Of a stretch of DNA of 64,000 nucleotides, positions 11,613-23,699 are shown in pieces (the stretch's first letter is position 1; the number at the start of each line of letters is the position of its first letter). The DNA is from Poa pratensis (taxonomy: Eukaryota; Streptophyta; Magnoliopsida; Poales; Poaceae), in contig CAMZMU010000034.1 in NCBI GenBank assembly GCA_947311845.1, forward strand, positions 96,149,131 to 96,213,130, read 5' to 3'. The position numbers and the translations under genes are program-made. The notes under the pieces are model-generated. The model saw only the letters and a list, made by a program, of their open reading frames with translations. It did not search any database and was not told the origin of the DNA.

Positions 11613-12246
11613 TTTTGTTGGCAAGATGAGATATACTCGCTAGCACAAGCTAACTAACCGTGTTACCTGGTCAAAAAAATTCCTTCGCATGCATGGTTAC
11701 TCCCTAAAAGAAAGCAACGTCAATGCTCATCTCTTCCTATTGGGCCCACGAGTTTGTTACGGCCAGCTCGGTTATCTATCCCGTCTAGCGATTGCACTGG
11801 ACTATACAATCTTGTAGAAAAACAACATATGCAATTGTTTTACAAGTTGTAAAAAAAAATAGAAGTATATACTTCATTTTTTTTGTATATACCACGTTAT
11901 TTTTAAACAGCATATTGATTGAAAGGGAGAGAGTATACCCACGAAATACTGGGTATATACTACATCTTATCATCTTTTGTGAGGAGGTATATACTTCATT
12001 AGTAGGAGATGTACATTGACATCGTACCTTTTCCTCTTCCATGTGATGTACGCATGTGGTACCAACGGGAGTTGTATATCCTCTAGAAATAATTAAGTAG
12101 CATATGTTACACTACTTAGGAGTCTAAACTACATATTTTGACGCTGGACTGTATGTACTACTTAATTAAGAAGAGATTATGTACTTATAAAGAAATATAT
12201 GCAACTTTTTATATCAAAAAATATCCCTGCTTTGTTAGAACAGTGT
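11613..12246. other. AT-rich host DNA with GTATATAC-type degenerate repeats, left half
   Basis: Many degenerate copies of gtatatacttcatt / gtatataccac occur here, and the same motif family continues right of the LINE at 20049-20400. The two parts were one block before the LINE inserted. No gene is visible. Confidence 0.5.
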
Positions 12247-12262
12247 ATATAATTCTTTATTT
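12247..12262 (+). repeat. LINE target-site duplication, left copy
   Basis: ATATAATTCTTTATTT, 16 bp, identical to 20033-20048 immediately after the LINE A-tail. Confidence 0.9.
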
Positions 12263-12277
12263 GAAGGGGGTGGAGCC

Positions 12278-15200
12278 GTGGAGGGGAAGATGGGCGTCTC
12301 GGGAGGCGACTCGGGTGGCGACTCCAAGGGGCCGCCACCGACGGGACGGTTCTGGGCGCTTTCGGCGGAGAGCTCCGACGAGGAGGACGCCTTCGAGTCC
12401 CCAGCTCAGAGGGGGGATCGAGGTCTTGGAGGTATCTATGCAGGACGCCGATATCAAGGCCCGGACGCGATCTGAAGAAGGCGAAGTGCAAGAGGGGCGA
12501 ACAAAGACGGATGCAGGCAAGTGGAGGATTCAGCTACGTCGCCGGCGTGGCTACTAGATCGGCCTTCACCATTGCTGGAGTTCAAGGTGGCGGCGATCCC
12601 ACCATCGGTCTTCACGCTAAGTGAAGCCTTTGATGCGGCGGAGTGGACAGTCGTTCATCGCAAGAGTAATGGGAGGGGGAGTCGTTCATCTTCATCAACG
12701 GTGCCAGGGAGAACACCGGCGACGATCGGCGGAGCATCTGCGGATATCGCGGATCACGCGATTGTCGGTAAGCATTTTTCAAATTTTTCAAAAACAGCCG
12801 GTGTCAACGGGAACAAGGCCCACGTTGGCCGGTCTGGGTTTAGTGGACGCATACATGGCCACAAGGGCCATCCTGTTTCCTTTCCATCTCGACCAAAAGG
12901 CACAAGGCCCAGGTCATCTGTCGCAGCTGGGGTTTTAGGGTTGCGTAGGCTGCAACCGAGGGCTAATCTACCTTTCGTCTCGCGTGTGGCGCCGCGGAGG
13001 ATTCTTCGATCCTTCGCATCGGTCGTCATGGCGAACAGAGCTCCTGGCTTCAACGGAGGTCCTCCCAATAACTTCCGGGGAACTGGATCAAACAACCAAT
13101 GTAATGGTCGTCCTTTTGTCAGAAACAACAGCGGATATCAGGGCGATGCTCGGGGGACTGCTGGCTTTGGGCAAGGGTATCAGTCAAATACAGCGGGCCG
13201 TCAGAATAATGGAGGATCGGGTGCACAAGGGTACCCACAACAAAACCTTCGCGGACCGGGGAACGGCCAGTTTGAGCACGGAGAGGCTAGTGGTGTTTCT
13301 CATGGGAATCGTGGGGCGGATTTTGAGCAGCGGGGCCATGGAGCTGGGCCAAGAGGTTTTGGTGGTAATTTTGGCAATTTCAATGAAGGATCCTATGAAA
13401 GAGATAGCAGGCAGAACTTCGGACATGGGGGCTATGGTGGGAATCAGAGGTTTCGGAACCCACAAGGTAACTCGGGTGCTGCAGGAAATGGAAGAGTGGT
13501 GTATCGTCCTAGAGATAGATCCACGGATAGAGCTCCTACTAGACCAAACTTGGTTCAGAACAATAACAACAATAACATCGCTAGTGCAGTGAACCAACAA
13601 GAAGTTCAGGGCACTCAGAACATTGTGCAAGGTGCAGGCAAGGTGGTAGAACAGCCAGCGGTGAATGACACCCAGCCGAAAGCCAAGAAGCAAGATACGA
13701 CTTTATGTTTCAAGTGCAAGCTCACGGGACATTTGGCAACTGAATGTAAGGCCATATTATGCATATATTGTGACTCGGCACTGCATCCAGAGGAGGCATG
13801 TCCTTTACCAAAAATGCCCAAACCTAGAGCTATCCTATATGGAATGGCAAAAGAGAGTCTGATGTGGTTTGAGATAGAGAAGTCAGAGGGTTTACGGGAA
13901 AAGAATGAAAGTGGCAAGGTTGGCAGGATAAAAATTACAGGAGGAATGATGTCGGCTCCACAGGTCTTGAAAGAATTGGACTGGCTTGTACCGGGTGATC
14001 ACCAATGGGAGATTATGCCGGCGGGTGAGGATGCTTTCAGAGTCGTCTTCCCTACAAAAGCTGACTTGATGAGACTTAAAAGAATTAAGGCAATTGAGGT
14101 AGAGGGGACTAGGTTATTTATGCATTTTGAGGAGTGGTCTGCTAAAGATTTCGATAAATGGGGTTTCTATGACGTGTGGATTCGAATTTCTGGCTGCCCG
14201 AAGACTTTATGTCGTGATTACCTAGCCCTTTTTGCGGTTGGTTCTCTTGTTGGGAAAACTAAGGAGGTGGATATGAGATTCACTAGGGAGCATGGCATTG
14301 TAAGACAACGTATTGATTGTGCCAATCCGGAAGAAATCCCGAGACACTTAGATTATGCTTATGATGGGGAAGGTTATGGTGTTTCGTTTGAAATCGAGGC
14401 TGCTGATGGTACTGTTGTACAAGCTGGTGTGTTCATGACGCATGATGCTGGTGCGGATGGAGATATACACCAGGATGGACAAGGTGATACAGAGAGGGGA
14501 AAGGATGATAATGAGAAAAAAGATAAGGGCGATGATGGGGCCAAGCACAACAAACCAAGTGAACCAACGGTGCCGATGGAAACCGATGACAAGCCAACGG
14601 ATTCCATTGATCAGGTTGGTGAGTCTAATGACCATATTCAGTTCGGCACCATCACAACACCCTGGCTTTCACCATCTCGGACTGCTGGTTCTAAATCGGC
14701 CCAGTCTAAACGATGGTATGAATTGGTTGAAGAGGAAGAAGCTGAGCTGGCTCGTTCTGCACCACCAAAGATCGATACAGAGGTTTTTCACAAACTGATT
14801 AAGTCTCATGAGCAACAATTCATAGAAAAGTGGACAAGCAGCATGAGCAAACCATGGCAGTGGCAGAGAATCCGACAGTTTCTCTGTCGGGGCAGGGAGG
14901 CGTGGCAACCAGTTTTCAGCCACTGGAGCCGGTTGCCAACTGTCCGACTAGCGCTGAGCTGGGGCAGCAGGCCTCGACTGATCGGGTAGTTTCAGAGAAA
15001 GAGGGGGCAGAGCAAGCTAGTTCAGTTCCTGTTTCGAAGAATGAGAGGGCAACGGGTGCACCGGAGATACCGGTGGACAAGCACCTGTTTGAGAAAACAG
15101 TTTCTTCTGTGCTGCGGAAAGAGTTCCCGGAACAGAAAATTGGTTCTTCAGTGCAGCGGCAGGAGACCGTGGTTGTGTCTCCGACTGCGTCTCATATACG

Positions 15201-15875
15201 GCAGGATGTTTTGGAGATTCCAATGGTGCCAGCGAAAGACAAGGAAATTCTTACTGCTTCGATCACCAAAATCCCAACAAGTGGTGGGCATGGTCGGTCG
15301 GAGGGGATTGGTGTTTTTCTTGGTGGTCGCTATTCAAGGTCTGAGCTGATTACTTTTGGAGGCATATCTGAGGAGGCGTCAGTGGGGGTCCGGTCTAGTG
15401 GGCGTATAAGGGCGCAACCTAATGCCAATGATACCCAGCTGGAGCGGGCCAAGCAGAGGGCTCAAGCACGAGACAACTTATTTTCAGGTACTGATTTATT
15501 AAATAAATTCCTTTAGCATCTATTCCTAATGAAGTTGTAGTTGCTAGGGCGGCAAAACTTGGGGTCTCTTTGGGCAAATCTCCTAGTCAAATTGAAACCT
15601 CGGTAACACTTTTAAAAGATTTGGACTGGGATAGAACTTTAATTGTACTTAAGAGAAAGGAGGCGATGGTAGATTTAGAAAATGAGGATGCAAGAAGTTT
15701 GGTGTTGAATGAGGCGAACAAATTGTCCGTGGATCTGTTAGATGAGGAGACTAGGTTAGCCAAGGATCACAAGGATCCTCCGGCTAAAATGGTAAGGAAC
15801 ACTAGAGGTAGAAATAAAAAAATTGATGGGGAGATTTCTGCGGTTCGTAGAAGTGCTAGATTAAGAAAGAATTAA
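12278..15875 (+). pseudogene. LINE ORF1 (zinc-knuckle nucleic-acid-binding protein)
   Basis: The ORF1 protein normally coats the LINE RNA. A short start frame (12278-12475) opens with an acidic segment; the main frame 12521-14989 follows. It contains a Gly/Asn/Arg-rich region (about codons 170-330), then a CCHC knuckle CFKCKLTGHLATEC (about codons 396-409) followed by a second Cys/His cluster, then an RRM/DUF4283-like domain (LVPGDHQWEIMP, VDVWIRISG-like segment near codons 550-580). The C-terminal part shifts into 14830-15516 (RSSGRIRAQ) and again into 15570-15875 (SARLRKN). The shifts near 12480, 14850 and 15510 show decay. The domain order fits grass L1-type elements. Confidence 0.85.
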
Positions 15876-15889
15876 ATAGCTAGCAAAAT

Positions 15890-18800
15890 TAAAGGTTGTT
15901 TTTGGAACTGTGATGGGTTTGGGGATACTGCTAAACATTGGTTTCTTCATGAGTCTATAAGAGAACACAAGCTGGACTTTTTCTATTCCGGAAACCGGTA
16001 GAGATAATTTCTCTGCTCCTTTTCTTAGATTTCTAGCTGCTGGGTTGGATTATGCATGGTACTGCCTACCACCACAAGGGAGGTCAGGGGGTATACTAGT
16101 CGGCATTAACATGCAGACCCTTTCCGTCAAAGGGGTGAATAATGGTGATAGATGCGTAAAAGTTGATCTCACATCGAAAATTGATGGTTTTGAGTGGTCT
16201 TTAGTGGCTGTTTATGGGGCGGCCCAAGATGAACAGAAACAAGCTTTTCTAGCCGAGATGGTTAGAATATGTGAAAATCAGTCTAAGCCAATGCTCATTG
16301 GAGGGGATTTTAATATTTTGCGTAGACAAGAGGAAAAGAGTAATGACAACTTTAATACTCGCTGACCTTTTCTCTTCAATACAATTATTGAAAGCTTAGA
16401 TTTAAAAGAAATCCATTTGTCCGGTAGGCAATATACTTAGATGAGTCGCAGAGACATACCTACCTATGAAAAGCTGGATAGGATTGGGAACAGAAGTTTC
16501 CGTTGGTTTCAGTTAGGGCGCCTGAAAGAGCAGGTTCTGATCATACTCCATTGCTTCTCGACTCAGGTGAACAAGCTCACCTCGGGAACAAAGCTCATTT
16601 TTCTTTCGAGCTGTCTTGGCTTAGGCAAGAGGGTTTTTTCGACCTAGTAGCACAAGTTTGGGCTTCGGTTTCTCACGGTAGAACTTCTATGGAAAGATGG
16701 CAGAACAAGATCCGCCACCTTAGGAGTTTTCTAAGAGGTTGGGCTAAAAATCTAAGTGGAATGTACAAAAAGAAAGGGACCGGTTGATAATTCTAATTGA
16801 GGGTTTAGAGGCAAAGGCTGACTTAAACCTTCTAGATTCAAATGAAAGAGAAATGCTAAAAGATGCAAATTCTAAAATAGCTTCACTAAGGAGAGATGAA
16901 GAGGCTAAATGGGCTCAAAGAGCTAAAGTGAAACATGTTCAGGAAGGGGGAAATAATACCAAATATTTTCATATGATTGCAAATGGGAAACATCGTAAGA
17001 AGCAGATTTTTCAATTGGAACAAGATGATGGTATTGTGGTTGGCCAGGAAAATTTAAAAGTATACATTACTCAATTCTACAAAAACTTATTTGGGGCGCC
17101 AGAGGAAAACTTTTTTTCTATGGACGAGTCCGTAGTACAAGATATTCCGCAACTATCAGAGGAAGAGAATTCTATTTTGAAAGCCGAGTTTACCGAACAA
17201 GAGGTATACGATGCTATTTTTCAAATGGAAAAGAATAAAGCGCCAGGACCGGATGGGTTTCCGGCAGAATTTTATCAGAAATGTTGGAATGTAGTTAAAA
17301 AGGATCTAATGGATATGTTTCATGATTTCCATAAGGGAAATCTACCTCTATTCCATTTGAATTTTGGGACTATCATTTTGTTACCTAAAAAGGAAGATGC
17401 TATACATATACAACAATATCGTCCTATTTGCCTACTTATCGTGAGCTTTAAAATTTTCACTAAGGTGGCTACCAATCGTATCACTAAGGTGGCACATACG
17501 ATAGTTAGACCGACTCAAACGGCTTTTATGCCAGGTAGGCACATTCTAGAGGGAGTTGTCGTCTTACATGAGACAGTACATGAATTACATAGGAAAAAAC
17601 TAGATGGAGTTCTTCTTAAGATTGATTTGGAAAACGCGTATGATAAGGTTAAGTGGCCTTTCCTCTTGCAGGCGCTTCGTATGAAAGGCTTTCACCCCAC
17701 TTGGTGTAAATGGATTCAAGAATTCATTAGCCGAGGTAGTGTGGGAATAAGAGTGAATGAGGACATCGGACATAATTTCCAAACACATAAAGGTCTTCGG
17801 CAAGGAGACCCCCTCTCACCTATTCTCTTTAATGTGGTGGTGGATATGTTAGCTATTTTAATAAATCGGGCAAAAGAAGATGGTAAAATTGGGGGACTCA
17901 TCCCACATCTAGTTGAGGGAGGTGTCTCTATTCTTCAATATGTGGATGACACAATAATTTTTATGGAACATGACATGAGTAAGGCACTAAACATGAAACT
18001 AATTCTTTGCCTATTTGAACAATTATCGGGGCTTAAGATTAATTTTCATAAAAGTGAGCTCTATTGTTTTGGACAAGCTAAAACAGTGGAGGAAGATTAT
18101 AGACAGCTTTTTGGATGTGAGTCTGGTTCGTTTCCTTTCAAGTATTTGGGAATCAAATGAATCCTGCTACCCGCATGGGTAGCTACACACCATGCCATTA
18201 TACGCCGATGTAAGCCGTATATACCTATTTTGGCATGATATTGTAGTATAGTAGGGTTTTTTGGTGTACAAAACTGGTTTCGGAATTTCAAAAAAAATAT
18301 TTTTTGGTGACTAAAAAAAGAGGACCAATTTTTTTTTTTGAAATTCCGAAACCAGTTTTGTACACCAAAAATCCCTAGTCTACTACAATATCATGCCAAA
18401 ACAGGTATATAAGGCTTACATCGGCGTATAATGGCATGGTGTGTAGCTACCCATGCGGGTAGCAAATTGCCTCTCATTTGGGAATACCAATTCACTTCCG
18501 ACAACTGAAAAATGGTGAGTGGAAACCGGTGGAAGGTCGCTTTGAAAGAAAGCTAAGCAGCTGGATAGGCAAACTTTTATCGTATGGTGATAGATCAATT
18601 CTAATAAATTCCGTTCTTACTAGTCTACCAATGTTCATGTTGTATTTTCTTGAAATTCCAAAGGGAGTACGGAAAAGATTAGACTTTTATAGATCAAGGT
18701 TCTTTTGGCAAAGTGATGGACATAAAAAGAAATATCGCCTTACTAAATGGAATATTATTTGCCGACCTAGAGACCAAGGGGCCTTGGAATAGAGGTTCTA

Positions 18801-19851
18801 GAGTTAAAAAATAAGTGATTGCTAAGTAAATGGCTTTACAAGATGATGAATGAACAAGGTGTGTGGCAAGAACTGTTACAAAATAAATATTTACATTCTA
18901 AAACTTTATCTCAAGTAACAGTCAAACCTCTTGATTCTCCTTTCTGGAAAGGTCTCATGAAAGTGAAGGATGATTTTTTTAAAAATGGGTCTTCTGTGGT
19001 TGGCAACGGTAGGAACACAAGGTTCTGGGAGGATGTGTGGCTAGGTGATTCTACACTAGCGCAACAGTACCCTTTGTTGTATAATATAGCTAACCAGAAA
19101 CAAGTTTTGGTAGCTCAAGTTTTAACTAATCCTCTGAACATCACATTTAGAAGGACTCTAACTATAAACAAGCGGGAGCACTGGTTACGTCTAGTAAATC
19201 GTCTTATAGACATTAATATTTATGACGAGCCAGATCGGTTTGTCTGGCGATTGACTAACTCGGGGATTTTTACGGCGAAATCCATGTATTTGGATTACTT
19301 GCAGGGCCACACTATCTTCTTAAAAAAATATATCTGGAAAATGAAAGTGCCACTAAAAATTAAGATTTTCATGTGGTTTCTTTATCGTAAAGTTATTTTA
19401 ACTAAGGACAATCTGGCCAAAAGAAATTGGAATGGCATCAAGTGTTCTTCCTTTTTGTGACTCCGAAGAATCAATTCAACATCTTTTCTTCGAATGTCCT
19501 TTTGCTAAAATGATTTGGCGCATTGTGCATGTATCTTATAATATCACCCCACCAAAAAATATTGCAAATTTGTTTGGGAACTGGCTACGGGGTATTGACA
19601 AGATAGAACTCAAGCCAATCCGTGTGGGGGTTTGCGCATTGTTATGGGCGATTTGGAATGTCCGAAATGATTTTGTTTTTAACAAGCCAAAAAAACCATA
19701 TTTTTTTGCAGGTCATTCCCTTGATTACTCACTGGATCCGATCATGGTCCTATCTCCAACCAGTGGAGCAACACCATGTTATGGATTTTGGATGTACCCG
19801 GTTGGAGACGGTCGCCAAGGACTTCTTCAACCATGTGGGCTGGCATTCTGA
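15890..19851 (+). pseudogene. LINE ORF2 (endonuclease, reverse transcriptase, zf-RVT)
   Basis: ORF2 supplies target-primed reverse transcription. It opens with KGCFWNCDGFGDTAKHW (about 15890), then an APE-type endonuclease with LIGGDFNILR (about 16300). The reverse transcriptase spans 16784-18160 with NKAPGPDGFPAEFY, LRQGDPLSPILFN and the catalytic YVDDTIIF. After the MITE it continues at 18478-18792 (GKLLSYGDRSILINSVL), then 18819-19460 and 19432-19851, with zf-RVT-like WKMKVPLKIKIFMWF and QHLFFECPFAKMIW. It is broken by frameshifts (about 15990, 16490, 16780, 18790, 19440) and stops. Two of the stops replace expected Trp codons (TGA after NFNTR near 16363; TAG after GRQYT near 16438). Confidence 0.92.
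18154..18475. mobile_element. Foldback MITE, Mutator-like, inserted in LINE ORF2
   Basis: A 322-bp element whose two halves are inverted copies: gctacccgcatgggtagcta near the left end recurs inverted near the right end, and the pairing continues for well over 100 bp around a short A/T-rich loop (about 18288-18342). It is flanked by a 10-bp direct repeat ATTTGGGAAT (18144-18153 and 18476-18485), the size made by Mutator-like transposases. Removing the element and one repeat restores the LINE frame FKYLGIP. The outermost 10-15 bp match less well, so the exact superfamily is inferred. Confidence 0.88.
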
Positions 19852-20032
19852 GAAGAGACTACAATCATGATTTCTTCTTTTTGTTTTGGACTATTTAGAT
19901 GGTTGATACATGTATCGACCCTTTGTGATCCATGAGTTTGTAACGAACTAAGGAACAACTTCGAAATAAGTTAATAAAGCGGCCGCATGCATCTTTTTGA
20001 TGCAGAGGCTGGGGGCACCCTTTTCTAAAAAA

Positions 20033-20048
20033 ATATAATTCTTTATTT
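20033..20048 (+). repeat. LINE target-site duplication, right copy
   Basis: ATATAATTCTTTATTT, identical to 12247-12262. Confidence 0.9.
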
Positions 20049-20995
20049 AAAATGAAGTATATACCACTTTTCACAAGGGGTAGTATATACCACTTTTTAG
20101 AAGGGGTTGTATATACCACTTTTTCGGAACAAGGTATATAGTATCTTATTTAAAATGAAGCATATACCACTTTTTTTAGAATGCGGTATAAACCAGTTTT
20201 TGTGATTCAGTATGTACTTCCTTTTACATGATTTTTTTAGTAGCTAGATAGTACATTTTTTTCGAGAGAGTATATTCTAAACTCTATTTGTGTGAGTATA
20301 TAGCCAAGAGGTATATACTCAGTGAGTAAGAGGTACATTTTTGAGTTAGTATATTCTTTGAGCGATGTACCTCATTTCGAAATGATTACATACCGTGAAG
20401 ATAAAAATGTACAACCCAAACAAGGAAGAAGTACATTTTGAGCTTTTGTTGTTAGATAAAACTGTCTTTCAACGTGTTCATCCCGATGAGTCCGTTTTCT
20501 ATTTGTCTTTGTTTTCATCCGGGACGTTTCCGAGGCGACGTTCCGATAATGTCGAGTGTTTTCGTCGCGGACGGCAGAAAAGTTGATTTTGCTCTCGACG
20601 TGTTGGGTTTTTCATTCACGGGCTGGTTTCGCACGATGTTTCACACATTTGACGTCGTAGATATTCGTCCGTGGTCCAATAGCCCAGTTTGAGCCCAGTT
20701 TCCTTCGATGAAACATGTCATGGTCACGAAGAACATTGCGAATTTTCATCCACCGACACATCCTGCCATGTTTGACTCCTTTGACTAGTTACGACCGAGC
20801 GGTTGTTTCCTGGACCCCACCCGTCATCCACGGTAGTGTCTCACTGCCGTGTTGTGTCTCACGGCTGTGTCTCACATGGCTTCTGAAACAGATATAAACA
20901 TGCACATAATCCTCCAAATCATTACGATTAACCACCAATTAACATTACCGTGAACAAGCCGTTGCTAAAACAAATCACAAATCACAAGTCACTAA
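20049..20995. other. AT-rich repeat block continuing from 11.6-12.2 kb, then unassigned DNA
   Basis: Positions 20049-20400 carry five or more degenerate copies of gtatataccacttttt. Positions 20400-20995 are less AT-rich, with CG-rich words (gacgttccgataatgtcgag) and no recognisable gene or terminus. Confidence 0.45.
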
Positions 20996-20999
20996 TGAC

Positions 21000-21602
21000 G
21001 GCGGACCTAGACGAGGGTGCGCTGCCGCGCCGCCGCCATAGCCTCCACATTCTCCAGTCAATGGCGGGTCGCTTCCACGGTGTCGGCCTCTAGCTTGACC
21101 CTGAAGTGTCGGGCGAGCCTCGCTTGCCAGGGCTCTTCTGCAACCAAACTCTCTACGGACGCTAAAATCCCCGCCTGTATGTCGTGCCACTGCTTGGCCT
21201 CATTGGGGTACTGGACAGCGAGATCATCCTCCTCTTCTTCCTCCTCGATGTCCGAAGGTGTGATGGGTGGAGACGTAGCCGGATGTGGTGGTACACAGGA
21301 CAAGCTGGCCTGATGCACCTCGCGCTGGTACGCGCCTCGCGGGCACGTGCACGTGCACGCTCCACACCTTGCATGCTGCGCCTGAGAAAGTACTGGTGGA
21401 TCTGCTCCTGACGGCTCAGCTCGCGATCGCTAGACATGGTACCGATGGATCTGCTAATGATGGAGTTTGGGAGAGGAGAGGTGGGCGGTGAACTGTGTGG
21501 TTCCGCGCCCGCCTGGGGAGCCGCTGCATTAACTAAGCTGACCCGGTTTGAGTCTATGACAGGCGTGGCCTGGGCATCCGACATGGCAAGGGTTGCAACC
21601 AA
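21000..21602 (-). pseudogene. Unrecognised Ala/Arg/Glu-rich gene, frameshifted
   Basis: The minus strand reads MSDAQATPVIDSNRVSLVN from about 21585, then MSSDRELSRQEQIHQYFLRR and an Arg/Ala-rich stretch, shifts frame near 21310, and continues DIEEEEEEDDLAVQYPNEAKQWHDI to about 21058. The joined text has the charge pattern of a helical or coiled-coil protein. It is much more GC-rich than its surroundings. I do not recognise a family. It may be captured or transposon-associated sequence, since it lies upstream of the Ulp1-like relic but on the same strand. Positions 21603-22300 beyond its 5' side show no gene. Confidence 0.4.
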
Positions 21603-22319
21603 ATAGTAGAGTTAAATCATATATGGCAAACGAATAGGAGATTTAATACTAACTAAAGTTAACATAAGTTCGAAGCAGCATCACAACAGGTTCAACACCA
21701 TCATCATAACAGGTTCACAACACCATCAACCGAATAGCAGGTTAGCTAAACTAGTTCCTTAGCTATACAGGACACCGAAGCCACCTCCAGAGGTTCACAT
21801 CATCGATAGGGTTTAGTGAACTTTTCCTATGCTTAGCATCCATTCCGAAGCCACATCCACGGGTTTGCAAACCCTACAAAAAAATGTCAAACATGTTTAA
21901 TTAGGACGACGTGACTACAAGGCTACAAAAAAGAAGCAGATATGTACAAATGACACACAACAAGACACACAATCAAATACGTGTCTCATATAAACAGAGC
22001 ACACCATGAACTCCAAGCGTTGGAACTAAAGGATCAAGAGAAATGCAGAACCAATGTAGTTGTGCATATCAGTAGGTCTGTTAGACCAACCCTTGAACTA
22101 ATAATGCTCAACAGTTCAAACATTGGAACAGTGATCAAGCATAGATGTTTAGCAATGACCAACAAGAAAAGTAGCCTCATAATTACAAGCACACATAATG
22201 CAAAGAATGATTCCACGGTATAGAGAAATATGCACAAGCAGTGTGCTTCTACAATGCACAAGGTACAATGAAATCACCCCTTTGCACTTATATTGTGCCA
22301 CATTTTTAAACATTGGCTT

Positions 22320-22865
22320 ATGCATTACAGGGAAAATCATAATTGAGGCTTCATAGTAAAGAAGCACACACAAATCGATGAGATCATCGAGCACTTACCA
22401 AGGAAGATGCAGAACAAATGTGGTTGTACACAACACTAGGTAAATGCAGATCATCCCATCAAGACAAAGTGCAGAGTTTAATCATCGGCACAAAATAGAG
22501 AATGAACAGAAAATAAGCCTCATCTTGCAAAGATAGTAATCATGGGCTTGTAGGGAAATCATAATTGGGGCCTCATAGTAAAGAAGCACACACAAATCGA
22601 TGATATCATCGAGCATTTACCAAGGAAGATGCAGAACAAATGTGCTTGTACACAACACTAGGTAAATGCTGATCATCCCAACAAGATAAAGTGCATAGTT
22701 TAATCATCGGCACGGAATATAGAATGAACAAAAAATAAGCCTCATCTTGCAAAGACAGTAATCATTGGATTATGCACTACAGGGAAAATCATAATTGGGG
22801 CCTCATAGTAAAGAAGCACACACAAATCGATGAGATCATCGAGCATTTACAAATAAAGATGCAAA
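22320..22865. repeat. Tandem array of a ~225-bp unit
   Basis: The unit that starts aaatcataattggggcctcatag recurs at about 22334, 22556 and 22786 (spacing about 222 and 230 bp). The first two units are complete; the third is cut off near 22865. Each contains cacacacaaatcgatga. The array may lie within an intron or 3' flank of the minus-strand relic at 22880-23690. Confidence 0.8.
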
Positions 22866-22879
22866 ACAAATGTGGTGAC

Positions 22880-23690
22880 GGCCTTTGCAATCAAGATCTG
22901 AGTACACCTTAATTATGTTACCCTTCCAGACAAGAACCCTAGGAGTGGTCTGGTCCACATTCTGAATGCCAAAATCCAAGAAGTCTAGGTATCGCACCAG
23001 ATTTTTAGTTGCCACAATTAAGAGGGAAAATAATGATACACAAAAAGAAATAATACCAAATAACATAGAAAAGAAAATCAAGATAGTTAAATAAAAAAGC
23101 CTCACCGCAAAAACATAATTGAAGTAGACAGGAACCTTCATCCCCCTCCCACCTTGATTTGCCAAATGTAGCATACTGAGACAAACTGTTCACACAGTGA
23201 TCATACACAAGCTTGCTGAAATCATATAGCTTAGCCGCTGTAGGATCCTTAAGAATTGAGAGATGACTGTAGTTCACAGACTCATTCAAGCCAGGGCAAA
23301 GGAAGCAAGATAAGGCAACAATCATGAAGGAGATAAAAACATCCAGTTCACTTAAAAGGTCATTCCTGATGAGCTTGTTCCCAAAAAAAGTTATATGAGA
23401 CAACAGATAGCTGAAAGTGAGAGAGAATGAAATCCCTGCCATCATCACTGTTGATTGGTATGTCCATCCCACCAATTGGCAAACCCAAGACAACATGGAA
23501 AGTATTATTTGACACACCAAACGACCTATCACACACTGTGATATGGGTACATGATGCATCAATGCAATCAGCCACCCATCTAGCAAACGCTGAAGGGATA
23601 TGACCAGAATCAAACAGTAGAAGGCAACCAAAACCAAACTTCTCAATTATAGCTTTCTGGACAGGAGTCAATTTCTTTAGGACTTGGGCC
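22880..23690 (-). pseudogene. Relic of a grass Ulp1-associated transposon/captured gene
   Basis: From about 23671 the minus strand reads LTPVQKAIIEKFGFGCLLLF and then FHVVLGLPIGG, a pattern seen at the N-terminus of a large grass family that includes proteins with a C-terminal Ulp1 (C48) protease and members carried by Mutator-like elements. The frame shifts near 23390 into a segment with RNDLLSELDVFISFMIVALS, and a later exon (about 22990-22890) reads RYLDFLDFG and RVLVWKGNIIKVYSDLD. No Ulp1 catalytic triad is seen, so only the N-terminal half remains. The assignment is from remembered family pattern and is moderate. Positions 23700-24850 on the 5' side show no further exon I can name. Confidence 0.5.
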
Positions 23691-23699
23691 CATATCTGG

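Larger units (their letters stand above)
12263..20032 (+). mobile_element. Full-length L1-type LINE retrotransposon, decayed
   Basis: A 7.8-kb non-LTR retrotransposon begins GAAGGGGGTGGAGCC and ends in a short A-run (ctaaaaaaa). It is bounded by an exact 16-bp direct repeat (12247-12262 and 20033-20048). It has a nucleic-acid-binding ORF1 and an ORF2 with endonuclease, reverse transcriptase and a C-terminal zinc-binding region. Frameshifts and stops make both ORFs non-functional. A MULE-like MITE (18154-18475) lies inside ORF2. The 5' end appears complete, because GC-rich 5' sequence directly abuts the target duplication. Confidence 0.93.

Noticed and set aside
12177..12520. Pro/Arg-rich minus-strand frames at the LINE 5' end
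   Set aside because: They are antisense shadows of the GC-rich LINE leader and ORF1 start.
20470..20540. Hammerhead ribozyme-like motif (cccgatgagtccg with gggacg after it)
   Set aside because: The core should read CTGATGA and be followed by GAAA after stem II; here the first is CCGATGA and the second is GTTT. No partner arm was found.
22320..22865. CRISPR-like array
   Set aside because: The repeats are ~225 bp with no short repeat-spacer structure, and the DNA is plant nuclear.
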